From Methylovorus sp035565335 (GTDB lineage: Bacteria; Pseudomonadota; Gammaproteobacteria; Burkholderiales; Methylophilaceae), in NCBI GenBank assembly GCA_035565335.1, contig DATMSO010000089.1, positions 1 to 64,000 of the forward strand: a stretch of 64,000 nucleotides of DNA, written 5' to 3'. Positions 33,432-41,484 of the stretch are shown piece by piece. Under the pieces are notes generated by a model that was not told where the DNA came from, made no database searches, and worked only from the letters and a program-made list of their open reading frames with translations. The translations under genes were made by a program, and so were the position numbers. The first letter of the stretch is position 1. Every line of letters begins with the position of its first letter.

Positions 33432-34384
33432 TGCCGCAGGCAAGACCCCTGCAGCACAGGCTGCTGCGCTGGCTGGATAGTGCGGCCACGCCGGAAACAG
33501 GCGATGTAAATATCAGCAAGCAAGTGGACTGGCTGCGCGCCCTGCCCTTTGTCGGTTTGCATCTCGCTTGCCTGGCGGAGATCTGGGTAGGCTGGAGTCC
33601 GGTGGCTTTGGCGGTAGCGGTCATCCTGTATCTGGTACGCATGTTTGCCATCACCGGCTTTTACCATCGCTATTTTTCGCATCGCGCATTCAAGACCAGC
33701 CGCTTCATGCAGTTTCTATTTGCCTTGCTGGGCGCGACTGCCGTGCAACGTGGGCCGCTGTGGTGGGCATCCATGCATCGCCATCACCATGCCAATTCCG
33801 ACCGGGTGGAAGATGCCCACTCGCCCGTGCATCATGGGTTTTTCTGGAGTCATGTTGGCTGGTTTTTATCGGATGCACATTTTGCCACCCGCACCGAGCG
33901 CGTGAAGGAACTGGCGGCGTTTCCGGAATTACGTTTTCTGGATCGCTTCGACATTCTGGTACCTGTGCTGTTTGCGGTCAGCATCTATGCGCTGGGCGCC
34001 TGGCTGGAAGCCATCCTGCCGGCGTGGGGCACCAATGGCTGGCAGATGCTGGTATGGGGCTTTGTCATTTCCACCGTGCTGCTTTATCACGCTACCTTCA
34101 GCGTCAATTCGCTGGCGCACCACTGGGGCAGCCGTCGCTACCAGACCGCCGACCAAAGCCGCAATAACGCATTGATTGCGCTGTTTACGCTGGGCGAAGG
34201 CTGGCACAACAACCACCATCATTACCCCGGTGCTGCGCGCCAGGGCTTTTACTGGTGGGAAATCGACATCACCTGGTATGGCCTGAAAGCCTTGCAGGCG
34301 TTGGGGCTGATTCGCGAATTACGCAGCATTCCAGCGGAAATACGCAATGCCCGCCGCGTCCATCCCCCCAAGAGCACATCATGA
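33431..34384 (+). CDS. membrane fatty acid desaturase (acyl-CoA/phospholipid desaturase family)
   Basis: 317 residues with the three His boxes of membrane di-iron desaturases: HRYFSHR, HRHHH and HNNHHHYP. Hydrophobic pairs lie before boxes 2 and 3. It would put a double bond in an acyl chain, providing the substrate for the CFA-like methyltransferases at the two ends of the operon. TGATG overlap with the lipocalin gene and ATGA overlap with the next gene indicate coupled translation. Confidence 0.93.
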   Translation: MPQARPLQHRLLRWLDSAATPETGDVNISKQVDWLRALPFVGLHLACLAEIWVGWSPVALAVAVILYLVRMFAITGFYHRYFSHRAFKTSRFMQFLFALLGATAVQRGPLWWASMHRHHHANSDRVEDAHSPVHHGFFWSHVGWFLSDAHFATRTERVKELAAFPELRFLDRFDILVPVLFAVSIYALGAWLEAILPAWGTNGWQMLVWGFVISTVLLYHATFSVNSLAHHWGSRRYQTADQSRNNALIALFTLGEGWHNNHHHYPGAARQGFYWWEIDITWYGLKALQALGLIRELRSIPAEIRNARRVHPPKSTS

Positions 34385-35619
34385 AAATTGCCATTATCGG
34401 CGCTGGTATTGCTGGCAATACCCTCGCTTATCACCTGCAGCGCGACCACGACATCACGGTATTTGAAGCGGGAAGCTACATCGGCGGCCATACCCATACG
34501 CATGACATCCAGCACGAGGGCCGGTCTTATGCCGTCGACACCGGTTTTATCGTGTTCAATGACCGCACCTATCCCAACTTCATCCAGTTGCTGAATGAGA
34601 TAGGCGTCAGCTGGCAGGCCAGTGACATGAGCTTCAGCGTGCGCTGCGAAAGAACCGGGCTGGAATACAACGGCACGACGCTCAACTCATTGTTTGCCCA
34701 GCGCCGCAATCTGCTGCGTCCCGCGTTTTATCGCATGATCCAGGACATCCTGCGTTTCAACCGCGAATCGCTGGAGCTGCTGGAAGACGGCGAAGAAATC
34801 CCCCTGGGCGATTATCTGGCGCGCAATGGCTACCGGCAGGATTTCATCGACTACTACATCATTCCCATGGGTTCCGCCATCTGGTCGACCGAGCCCAGGC
34901 AGATGCTGGCATTCCCGGCGCGCTTTTTCGTGCGGTTTTTCCACCACCACGGCATGCTCACCGTGAACGACAGGCCGGAGTGGCGCGTGATACGCGGAGG
35001 CTCGGCACGCTATGCCGAAGCGTTGACCGTTGGTTTTGTCGACCGCATACGCCTGAATACACCGGTGCAGCAGGTGCGTCGTCTGCACAACGCGGTAGGC
35101 ATCACGCCTGCCGGTGTGGGCGAGGAGCTCTACGACTGGGTATTCTTTGCCTGCCACAGCGACCAGGCCTTGCGCATGCTGGCCGATGCCACCGAAGCCG
35201 AGCGCGAGGTGCTGGGCGCGATTCCTTACCAGGAAAACAGCATTGTGCTGCACAGTGACCGCCGCCTGCTGCCCAAGCGCAAGCTGGCCTGGGCGGCGTG
35301 GAATTACCACGTCACCCCAACGCCGACAGACCGGGTCGCCGTCACTTACAACATGAATATCCTGCAGGGCCTGCAATCCAGGGAGCCCTTGCTGGTGACG
35401 CTGAATCATACCGCCGGCATTGCCGAGGACAAGATCATCAAGCGCCTCACCTACCATCATCCGGTCTACACCACTGCCGGGGCGGCAGCACAGTTGCGCC
35501 ATGCCGAGATCAGCGGCGTCAATCGCACCGCATATGCCGGCGCCTACTGGCGCAATGGTTTTCATGAAGATGGCGTAGTGAGCGCCTTGCGCGCGCTGGA
35601 GCATTTCAAGCATGCCTGA
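34381..35619 (+). CDS. FAD-dependent oxidoreductase (amine-oxidase-like fold)
   Basis: 412 residues from the ATG at 34381, which overlaps the desaturase stop; the longer frame upstream is inside the desaturase. N-terminal dinucleotide motif IAIIGAGIAGNTLAYHL and the following VFEAGSYIGGHTHTHD, then the family's VDTGFIVFNDRTYPNF. The C-terminal half ends in NRTAYAGAYWRNGFHEDGV. The same family accompanies DUF1365 and CFA synthase in many bacteria and is implicated in making branched or furan fatty acids in Rhodobacter relatives. The exact reaction is not inferable here. Confidence 0.9.
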   Translation: MKIAIIGAGIAGNTLAYHLQRDHDITVFEAGSYIGGHTHTHDIQHEGRSYAVDTGFIVFNDRTYPNFIQLLNEIGVSWQASDMSFSVRCERTGLEYNGTTLNSLFAQRRNLLRPAFYRMIQDILRFNRESLELLEDGEEIPLGDYLARNGYRQDFIDYYIIPMGSAIWSTEPRQMLAFPARFFVRFFHHHGMLTVNDRPEWRVIRGGSARYAEALTVGFVDRIRLNTPVQQVRRLHNAVGITPAGVGEELYDWVFFACHSDQALRMLADATEAEREVLGAIPYQENSIVLHSDRRLLPKRKLAWAAWNYHVTPTPTDRVAVTYNMNILQGLQSREPLLVTLNHTAGIAEDKIIKRLTYHHPVYTTAGAAAQLRHAEISGVNRTAYAGAYWRNGFHEDGVVSALRALEHFKHA

Positions 35620-36418
35620 TGCGCGCCATTCCGCCGCCTGCAACAGCCTGCAGGCCACCACCAGCGCCATTTACCGCGGCTGGGTGGGGCATCGCCGCTT
35701 TATGCCCATTCTGCATGCCTTTCGCTATCGACTGTTCATGATGTATCTGGACCTGGACGAACTGCCCACGCTGTTCGGCGATCGCTGGTTGTGGTCTACA
35801 CGGCACCCGGCGCCGGCCTGGTTCAAACGCAGCGATTATCTGGGCGACCCTGCCGTGCCGCTAAAAACCGCCGTGCAGCAGCTGGTGCACGAAAAAACCG
35901 GCATCACGCTGACCGGCCCTATCCGCCTGCTCACGCATATGCGCTACTTCGGCTATTGCTTTAATCCGGTCAGCTTTTACTACTGCTTTGAAGACGACGG
36001 CAAAACCTTGCGGGCGATCGTCGCCGACATCACCAACACCCCCTGGGGCGAGCGCCACGCCTATGTGCTGGACTGCCATACGCCGCATAAAGATGGCTTT
36101 CACTTTGGCATGCGCAAGGCGTTTCATGTGTCGCCATTCATGCCCATGGATATTGACTATGACTGGTTTTTTTCGGTCCCCGGCGTGGAGCTAAATGTGC
36201 ATATGCGCAACCTTCATGCCGATGGCAAGATGTTTGATGCCACCCTGCAATTGCAGCGCCAACCGCTGAGCGGGCTCCGCCTTAATCTGCTGCTGTTGCA
36301 ATATCCCTTGATGACGCTGAACGTGATTCGGGCCATCTACTGGCAAGCGCTACGCCTGTGGCTAAAGCGCGTGCCTTTTTTCAGCCATCCCCAGCCCGCC
36401 GATTCGCGGCAACCCTAA
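35612..36418 (+). CDS. DUF1365 family protein
   Basis: 268 residues. Family pattern throughout: IYRGWVGHRRFMPILHAFRYRLFMMYLDLDELP, RIRLLTHMRYFGYCFNPVSFYYCFE-like core (here GPIRLLTHMRYFGYCFNPVSF), ITNTPWGERHAYVLD and KAFHVSPFMPMDIDYDWFF. Function unknown, but nearly always beside an FAD oxidoreductase and a CFA synthase, as here. It overlaps the preceding gene by 8 nt. Confidence 0.92.
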   Translation: MPDARHSAACNSLQATTSAIYRGWVGHRRFMPILHAFRYRLFMMYLDLDELPTLFGDRWLWSTRHPAPAWFKRSDYLGDPAVPLKTAVQQLVHEKTGITLTGPIRLLTHMRYFGYCFNPVSFYYCFEDDGKTLRAIVADITNTPWGERHAYVLDCHTPHKDGFHFGMRKAFHVSPFMPMDIDYDWFFSVPGVELNVHMRNLHADGKMFDATLQLQRQPLSGLRLNLLLLQYPLMTLNVIRAIYWQALRLWLKRVPFFSHPQPADSRQP

Positions 36419-36436
36419 CCCTTGCTGAGCTACCTC

Positions 36437-37738
36437 ATGAACAACATGCCCCTGAACCCTATGACATCCAAACCTGCCTTGCCTACCGTTAGCACGATGA
36501 CGCGCCTGCCGCAAAAAGCAGGCTGGCTGCAGTCATTTGCCAGAAAAATGGTGCTGCAGCGACTTGCCCGCCTGACGCGCGGGGAGCTGATCGTCACCGA
36601 GCAGCAGGAAACCCTGCATTTTGGCAAACCCGGTACCGGCTTGCGCGTGCATCTCACCGTGCTGGATGGCCGCTTTTATGCCGACATTGCCTTTGCGGGC
36701 TCCATCGGTGCCGGTGAGGCTTACATGCAAGGCTATTGGCAATGCGATGACCTCACCGGGCTGATTCGCCTGATGGCGATCAACCAGTCGGTGATGGATA
36801 CGCTGGAGGGTGGTTTTGCCAGCCTGTTCAAGCCCTTGCTGAAAGGCCTGCACTGGCTGAACCGCAATACCGAGCAAGGCAGCCGCAAGAATATTGCCGC
36901 GCATTACGACCTCGGCAATGCCATGTTCCAGCTGTTTCTGGACCCGACCATGATGTACTCCTCAGGGATTTTTGCCCGCGATGACATGACGCTGGAACAA
37001 GCTTCATTGCACAAGCTGGAGCGTATCTGCCAGAAGCTGCAACTCAGCCCGGCAGACCACGTGGTGGAGATTGGTACCGGCTGGGGCGGCTTCGCCATCT
37101 ATGCCGCCAGCCACTATGGCTGCAAGGTCACCACGACCACCATCTCGCAGGCACAATACGAACTCGCCCAACAGCGGGTGGCAGCAGCCGGGCTCAGCGA
37201 CAAGATCAATATCCTGCTGACCGATTATCGCGAGCTTGAAGGGCAATATGACAAGCTGGTATCGATCGAGATGATCGAGGCGGTGGGCTACCAGTTTTAC
37301 GACACCTACTTTGCGCAATGCTCACGCCTGCTAAAACCCCAAGGCATGATGCTGTTGCAGGCGATCACCATTGCCGACCAGCGCTACGACGCTGCACGGC
37401 GCTCAGTGGATTTCATCCAGCGCTATATCTTCCCGGGCAGCTGCATTCCCTCCGTTACCGCCATGCTGCAGAGCATTACCCGCGCCAGCGACATGCGGCT
37501 GTTTGATCTGGAAGACATCGGCCCGCACTATGCCCGTACGCTGGCGGAGTGGCGGCATAATTTCTTCCGCAATGAAGCCGCCATCCGTGAGCTGGGCTAT
37601 CCGGATGAATTCATCCGCATGTGGGAGTTTTACCTGTGCTATTGCGAAGGTGGCTTTGCCGAGCGTGCGCTGGGTGATGTGCACATGCTGCTGGTCAAGC
37701 CGGAAAATCGCCGCGTGCCGCTGGGATCGGCTGCCTAG
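36437..37738 (+). CDS. cyclopropane-fatty-acyl-phospholipid synthase family methyltransferase (second copy)
   Basis: 433 residues from the ATG at 36437 (a TTG five codons earlier is possible). The canonical CFA synthase lipid-site signature AAHYDLGNAMFQLFLDPTM is at about 154-172, followed by YSSGIF. The SAM motif is VEIGTGWGGFAIYAA at about 210-224, and the second half has VSIEMIEAVGYQFYDTYF and FIQRYIFPGSCIPS. It would add a methylene bridge across an acyl double bond. It closes the operon; about 110 nt without a clear terminator separates it from the convergent LprI-like gene. Confidence 0.93.
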   Translation: MNNMPLNPMTSKPALPTVSTMTRLPQKAGWLQSFARKMVLQRLARLTRGELIVTEQQETLHFGKPGTGLRVHLTVLDGRFYADIAFAGSIGAGEAYMQGYWQCDDLTGLIRLMAINQSVMDTLEGGFASLFKPLLKGLHWLNRNTEQGSRKNIAAHYDLGNAMFQLFLDPTMMYSSGIFARDDMTLEQASLHKLERICQKLQLSPADHVVEIGTGWGGFAIYAASHYGCKVTTTTISQAQYELAQQRVAAAGLSDKINILLTDYRELEGQYDKLVSIEMIEAVGYQFYDTYFAQCSRLLKPQGMMLLQAITIADQRYDAARRSVDFIQRYIFPGSCIPSVTAMLQSITRASDMRLFDLEDIGPHYARTLAEWRHNFFRNEAAIRELGYPDEFIRMWEFYLCYCEGGFAERALGDVHMLLVKPENRRVPLGSAA

Positions 37739-37848
37739 GATTTCATGTGCGAGGTTCTGCAGGCGGTTTATGCAGCTAATCAGCCCGGCTTTTTGCGGGC
37801 GCATATACGCTGCAACATGGCGGGCGTTTGCTGGCCCTCCCCTGCGAA

Positions 37849-38295
37849 CTACTTCAATGGCAAGTCAGACACTGCGTCGCGTAGCTGCGCGGCTCGTCTG
37901 TTATTGAGCTCCGTAACGCAAGCCAAACGGCGGATTTCCAGAGCATTGCCGATCGCTCCGCCACCCAAAGATGAAGCAAACGCGCATTGCTCATCACGGT
38001 ATTTTGCAAATGCTTTACCTGATGCTGAAAGCCTTGCTTTTGCCAGTTGGAGGAATTTACTATCTTCATCCCACTTGGATAGGGTATCAACTACCTTTTC
38101 CTCGGCCTGACTCAACGCCTTCTGGCTATTTTTAGATTTCTCTGTCAAACAGTCACGCATTCCTGCTTCGGAAAATGCACTGCATTCCTCACGCAAGGCC
38201 CGCTCGTCAAAAACGGCAGTAGTGGAGGCTGCAAACGCAATAGCTGAAAAAAAGATCGCCAGTCCCAAACCAATCAGTTTTCTTATTGTTCGCAT
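37849..38295 (-). CDS. LprI-like (DUF1311) lysozyme inhibitor, probable immunity protein
   Basis: 148 residues with a signal peptide (IGLGLAIFFSAIAFA-AS). The DUF1311 domain follows with its cysteine and helix pattern: ECSAFSEAGMRDCLTEK, DEDSKFLQLAKARLSASGKAFAKYRDEQCAFA and RRLACVTELNNRRAAQL. LprI-type proteins inhibit lysozyme in the envelope. It overlaps the upstream LysM/transglycosylase-like gene by 13 nt on the same strand. An exported inhibitor coupled to a non-exported wall-cutting protein is the layout of an effector and its immunity protein. The DNA is more AT-rich than its neighbours. Confidence 0.85.
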   Translation of the reverse strand: MRTIRKLIGLGLAIFFSAIAFAASTTAVFDERALREECSAFSEAGMRDCLTEKSKNSQKALSQAEEKVVDTLSKWDEDSKFLQLAKARLSASGKAFAKYRDEQCAFASSLGGGAIGNALEIRRLACVTELNNRRAAQLRDAVSDLPLK

Positions 38296-39023
38296 AGAGC
38301 TGCCTTCCCTTTACTCATCAACGATAATGCATAATCAAGTTTCTTTGCATACAGAGGATCACCACCCCCGTTATAGCGCTGTGCGATCAGTGTTGTAGAG
38401 AGGTGTCGCCAGCCTGTGATGACACGCTGCACTGAAGCCTTCTGGCATTTCAATACTTGTCCAGGTCGCAGAACGGCGGCTGTTGGGTTTAACTTTTTCA
38501 GCGTATCGAGGGTGCTTCCCTGTGCCTTCGCGATCTTGTCGAGGCTATCACCCGCTTTAATAGTGACTTCGTATACCTTGAACTCAGCGCTCGGCACGCT
38601 ACGATACTCATAACTACCCAATTTCATCAATAAATAACCGATTCCTGCACGAATGTTATGTGCTGGTATGGTTCTCACCGATCCTATCGTCAGTCGCCCT
38701 TTCCAAGCGGGAGGCAAAATCAAATCTCCACCTTCCGCACCAGAGAGGAGTGATGTCAGACCAGGATCATGTGAATTGCCTATTTGGATTGGCCTAGATT
38801 TCCACTCGGTCTTGTTAGCTCCAGTCTCAACCCAAACCATCGCCTTAATAATGTGCCAATCCAAGGGCATGTAACCTGCAGTTCCAGATAGGTGACGGTT
38901 GTATTCGTTGACTGCCACCTGGATTTCACAATCCCAGGTATTCCATTTGTCATCCGCTATGGCTTTGTTGAGGCCGTCCTGCCATAGCTCGAATCCTGTC
39001 TTCGGTGTTGCTTGAACCTCCAT
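38283..39023 (-). CDS. lytic transglycosylase-like protein with inserted LysM domain, no signal peptide (putative peptidoglycan effector)
   Basis: 246 residues from the ATG at 39023 (AAAGGA 5 nt upstream; an ATG nine codons earlier lacks a ribosome site). SLT-like pieces run in order: HIIKAMVWVETG with candidate catalytic Glu66, RPIQIGNSHDPGL (QIGN loop), and NIRAGIGYLLMKLG at about 123-136. A LysM domain then occupies about 150-194 (YEVTIKAGDSLDKIAKAQGS, LKKLNPTAAVLRPGQVL). After it comes TTLIAQRYNGGGDPLYAKKLD, the last SLT motif (A-YNGG). LysM thus appears inserted within the fold. With no export signal, it needs a dedicated secretion route such as type VI, not found in this window. Confidence 0.75.
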   Translation of the reverse strand: MEVQATPKTGFELWQDGLNKAIADDKWNTWDCEIQVAVNEYNRHLSGTAGYMPLDWHIIKAMVWVETGANKTEWKSRPIQIGNSHDPGLTSLLSGAEGGDLILPPAWKGRLTIGSVRTIPAHNIRAGIGYLLMKLGSYEYRSVPSAEFKVYEVTIKAGDSLDKIAKAQGSTLDTLKKLNPTAAVLRPGQVLKCQKASVQRVITGWRHLSTTLIAQRYNGGGDPLYAKKLDYALSLMSKGKAALCEQ

Positions 39024-39399
39024 CTCAGTCCTTTCTAATTGAATATTCATGAGTTCGCGACATGTTGTACGGCGGGCGGTTGTTCAAGCAACGCCAATGA
39101 CAAACTTCCACAGCACATCAAGATTGATGTCGACAATTGTAATGTCTTGATTTCGATTGCCTGGCCAGCGTTGTCACAAATCTACGTTTTAAAGAGGATG
39201 AAACCGGAGTGGCAGGGGTAATTAGGCGGAAGCTTCACTGGTGGGTAGTGGCGTCATCAGATATTGGCTGCAACGTGTTGGGGGATGTACAGGGTGTGCA
39301 TATATCGTATTATACAGCGCAGTATTTTAAAGACAGCCACACCGAAACCTCATCCCAGCATGCATTTCCTCGCTCCATACTCTTTGTGCAGGCCCCGCC
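39024..39399. other. 376-bp intergenic region, AT-richer
   Basis: No credible gene or hairpin terminator seen. It presumably holds the divergent promoters for the effector-like pair (minus) and mnmC (plus). Its composition resembles the effector pair more than mnmC. Confidence 0.4.
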
Positions 39400-41475
39400 A
39401 TGATTGAATGGCGCGATGGCGAGCCCTATTCCACGGTCTACCAGGATGTCTATTTCTCGCGGGAAAGCGGGCCGGATGAAACCCGCCATGTCTTTTTGCA
39501 GCACAACCAGCTGCGGCAGCGCTGGCTCGCCCTGCACGAACAGCCGACGCAGGAAAACGCGGATATGGCGGCACGGGATCACGCATCGCATTTCACCATT
39601 GCCGAAACCGGCTTTGGCACCGGCCTGAATCTGCTCTGCGCCTGGCAGCTGTGGGAAGAAACCGCGCCCGCGCATGCCCGCCTGCACTTTATCAGCACCG
39701 AAAAACACCCGCTCACGCGCGACGACATGCAGCAAGCCTGGGCAAGCTGGCCGGAATTCTCCCGCCATAGCGCAGAACTATTGGAACACTACCAGTGGCT
39801 GGCGCCGGGCATGCACCGGCTGATGCTGGCAAATGGCCGCGTCATCCTGACCTTGCTGGTTGGTGATGTGGCGGATACCTTGCCGGGTCTGCGCGCCAGC
39901 GTCGATGCCTGGTTTCTCGATGGCTTTGCGCCCTCGCGCAATCCGGAGATGTGGCAGCCGCCGCTATTCACGCAGATGGCCCGTCTTTCGCATGCCGACA
40001 CCACGTTTGCTACCTTCACCAGTGCTGGTTTGGTCAAACGCGGCTTGCAGCAGGCCGGTTTTGCCGTGTGCAAAGTCCCCGGCCACGGGCGCAAGCGCGA
40101 GATGCTTACCGGGCAGTTTGCCGAGGTCTCGCAGTTAGCCGCTGACAAACCCGCTGACGCATCGCCTGAACCACTTGCCAACGCAGACAAGCCCAGCGCC
40201 GAGACAGTCTCAGCTATGCCTCAGGTTCATACAGCCCGGGCACGCCCTGCCCGCCCCACGCCCGGCAGGGCAATCGTCATTGGTGGGGGTATTGCCGGAT
40301 GCGCCACCAGCCACGCGCTGGCGGAACGCGGCTGGCATGTCACGCTGGTCGAACGCCACCCGCAGATTGCCGCGGCAGCTTCGGGCAATCCGCTGGGCGT
40401 GCTTTATCCGCGTTTGGCCGGGCAGGACATTATCCTGAGCCGCCTGGCCCAGCATGGTTTTTTACATAGCCTGCGGCTGTTGCAGCAATTATCGTTGAGC
40501 CCGGCTGACCATGCCCGTTGCGGCTTGCTGCAGCTGGCGTATGACGCCCGCGAGCGCGAACGCTGCCTGGCGATTGCCGCCCGTGATCTGCCGCAGGACC
40601 TGGTGCAGTGGCTTTCCAGCGTAGAAGCCAGTGCCCTGGCCGGACAGGCGTTGGCGCAGGATGCCCTGTATTTTCCTGCCGGCGGCTGGGTGCATCCGCC
40701 GGCTTTTTGCCGGGCTCTGCTGAACCATCCCCATATACATCTGTGTGTTTCCACCGAGGCGCTCAGCATCCAGCATCGTGATGGCGCATGGCAGGTAACG
40801 GGCGCCGATGGCTGGCAGGAAGACGCGCCTGTGCTGGTCTTGGCGGCGGCCACCGATACGGCGAACTTTGGCCCGACAGCGCACCTGCCGCTGCAGGCAG
40901 TACGCGGGCAGATCACGCTGTTGCCCGCCAGCGCTAATGCGACACCACTCAACACCATCGTCTGCAGCGATGGCTACATCAGCCCTGCCGTCGATGGGCG
41001 ACATTGCCTGGGCGCGACCTTTGATGCCGATGACAGCGATACCAGCGTCAAGGCGCAGGACCATGCCAGTAACCTGGCCATGCTGGCGCGGACGCTGCCC
41101 GCCATGCATGCGGCGCTGCCGCCGCTGGACCTCAATACACTGGAAGGCCGCACAGCGTTTCGCGCCGCCACGCCGGATTATCTCCCCATGGCTGGCCCCG
41201 TGCTCGATGCCGCCGCCCTGCAAGCGCATCCGCCGCGCCATACCGCCAATCCGGCTGATTTGCCCTGGCTGCCGGGTTTGTATGTGAACACTGGGCATGG
41301 CTCCAAAGGATTGATCAACGCCCCGCTCTGCGCCGAGATGCTGGCAAGCGCCATTGCTGGCGAGCCCGCGCCGGTCGACAGTAAATTGCTGGCGGCGCTG
41401 GACCCCAACCGATTCCTACTTCGCAGCATGGGCCTCAAGCGCCTGGTGCTTGGCCTTGCTGCCTATCCCTCGTAA
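39400..41475 (+). CDS. mnmC: bifunctional tRNA 5-methylaminomethyl-2-thiouridine biosynthesis protein MnmC
   Basis: 691 residues, both domains present. The N-terminal SAM methyltransferase (about 1-245) has FTIAETGFGTGLNLL and FLDGFAPSRNPEMW. A linker of low complexity (about 246-285) follows. The C-terminal FAD oxidoreductase (about 288-690) has AIVIGGGIAGCATSHALAERG and AAASGNPLGVLYPRLAGQD. It converts cmnm5s2U34 to nm5s2U34 and then methylates it to mnm5s2U in tRNAs for Lys, Glu and Gln. A tRNA-Glu(TTC), a substrate, lies in this window. Confidence 0.95.
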   Translation: MIEWRDGEPYSTVYQDVYFSRESGPDETRHVFLQHNQLRQRWLALHEQPTQENADMAARDHASHFTIAETGFGTGLNLLCAWQLWEETAPAHARLHFISTEKHPLTRDDMQQAWASWPEFSRHSAELLEHYQWLAPGMHRLMLANGRVILTLLVGDVADTLPGLRASVDAWFLDGFAPSRNPEMWQPPLFTQMARLSHADTTFATFTSAGLVKRGLQQAGFAVCKVPGHGRKREMLTGQFAEVSQLAADKPADASPEPLANADKPSAETVSAMPQVHTARARPARPTPGRAIVIGGGIAGCATSHALAERGWHVTLVERHPQIAAAASGNPLGVLYPRLAGQDIILSRLAQHGFLHSLRLLQQLSLSPADHARCGLLQLAYDARERERCLAIAARDLPQDLVQWLSSVEASALAGQALAQDALYFPAGGWVHPPAFCRALLNHPHIHLCVSTEALSIQHRDGAWQVTGADGWQEDAPVLVLAAATDTANFGPTAHLPLQAVRGQITLLPASANATPLNTIVCSDGYISPAVDGRHCLGATFDADDSDTSVKAQDHASNLAMLARTLPAMHAALPPLDLNTLEGRTAFRAATPDYLPMAGPVLDAAALQAHPPRHTANPADLPWLPGLYVNTGHGSKGLINAPLCAEMLASAIAGEPAPVDSKLLAALDPNRFLLRSMGLKRLVLGLAAYPS

Positions 41476-41484
41476 AATCAGGCT

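Noticed and set aside
37783..37800. GCCCG/CGGGC hairpin as terminator of the lipid operon
   Set aside because: Only a 5-bp stem without a T-run on the plus strand; not strong enough to call.
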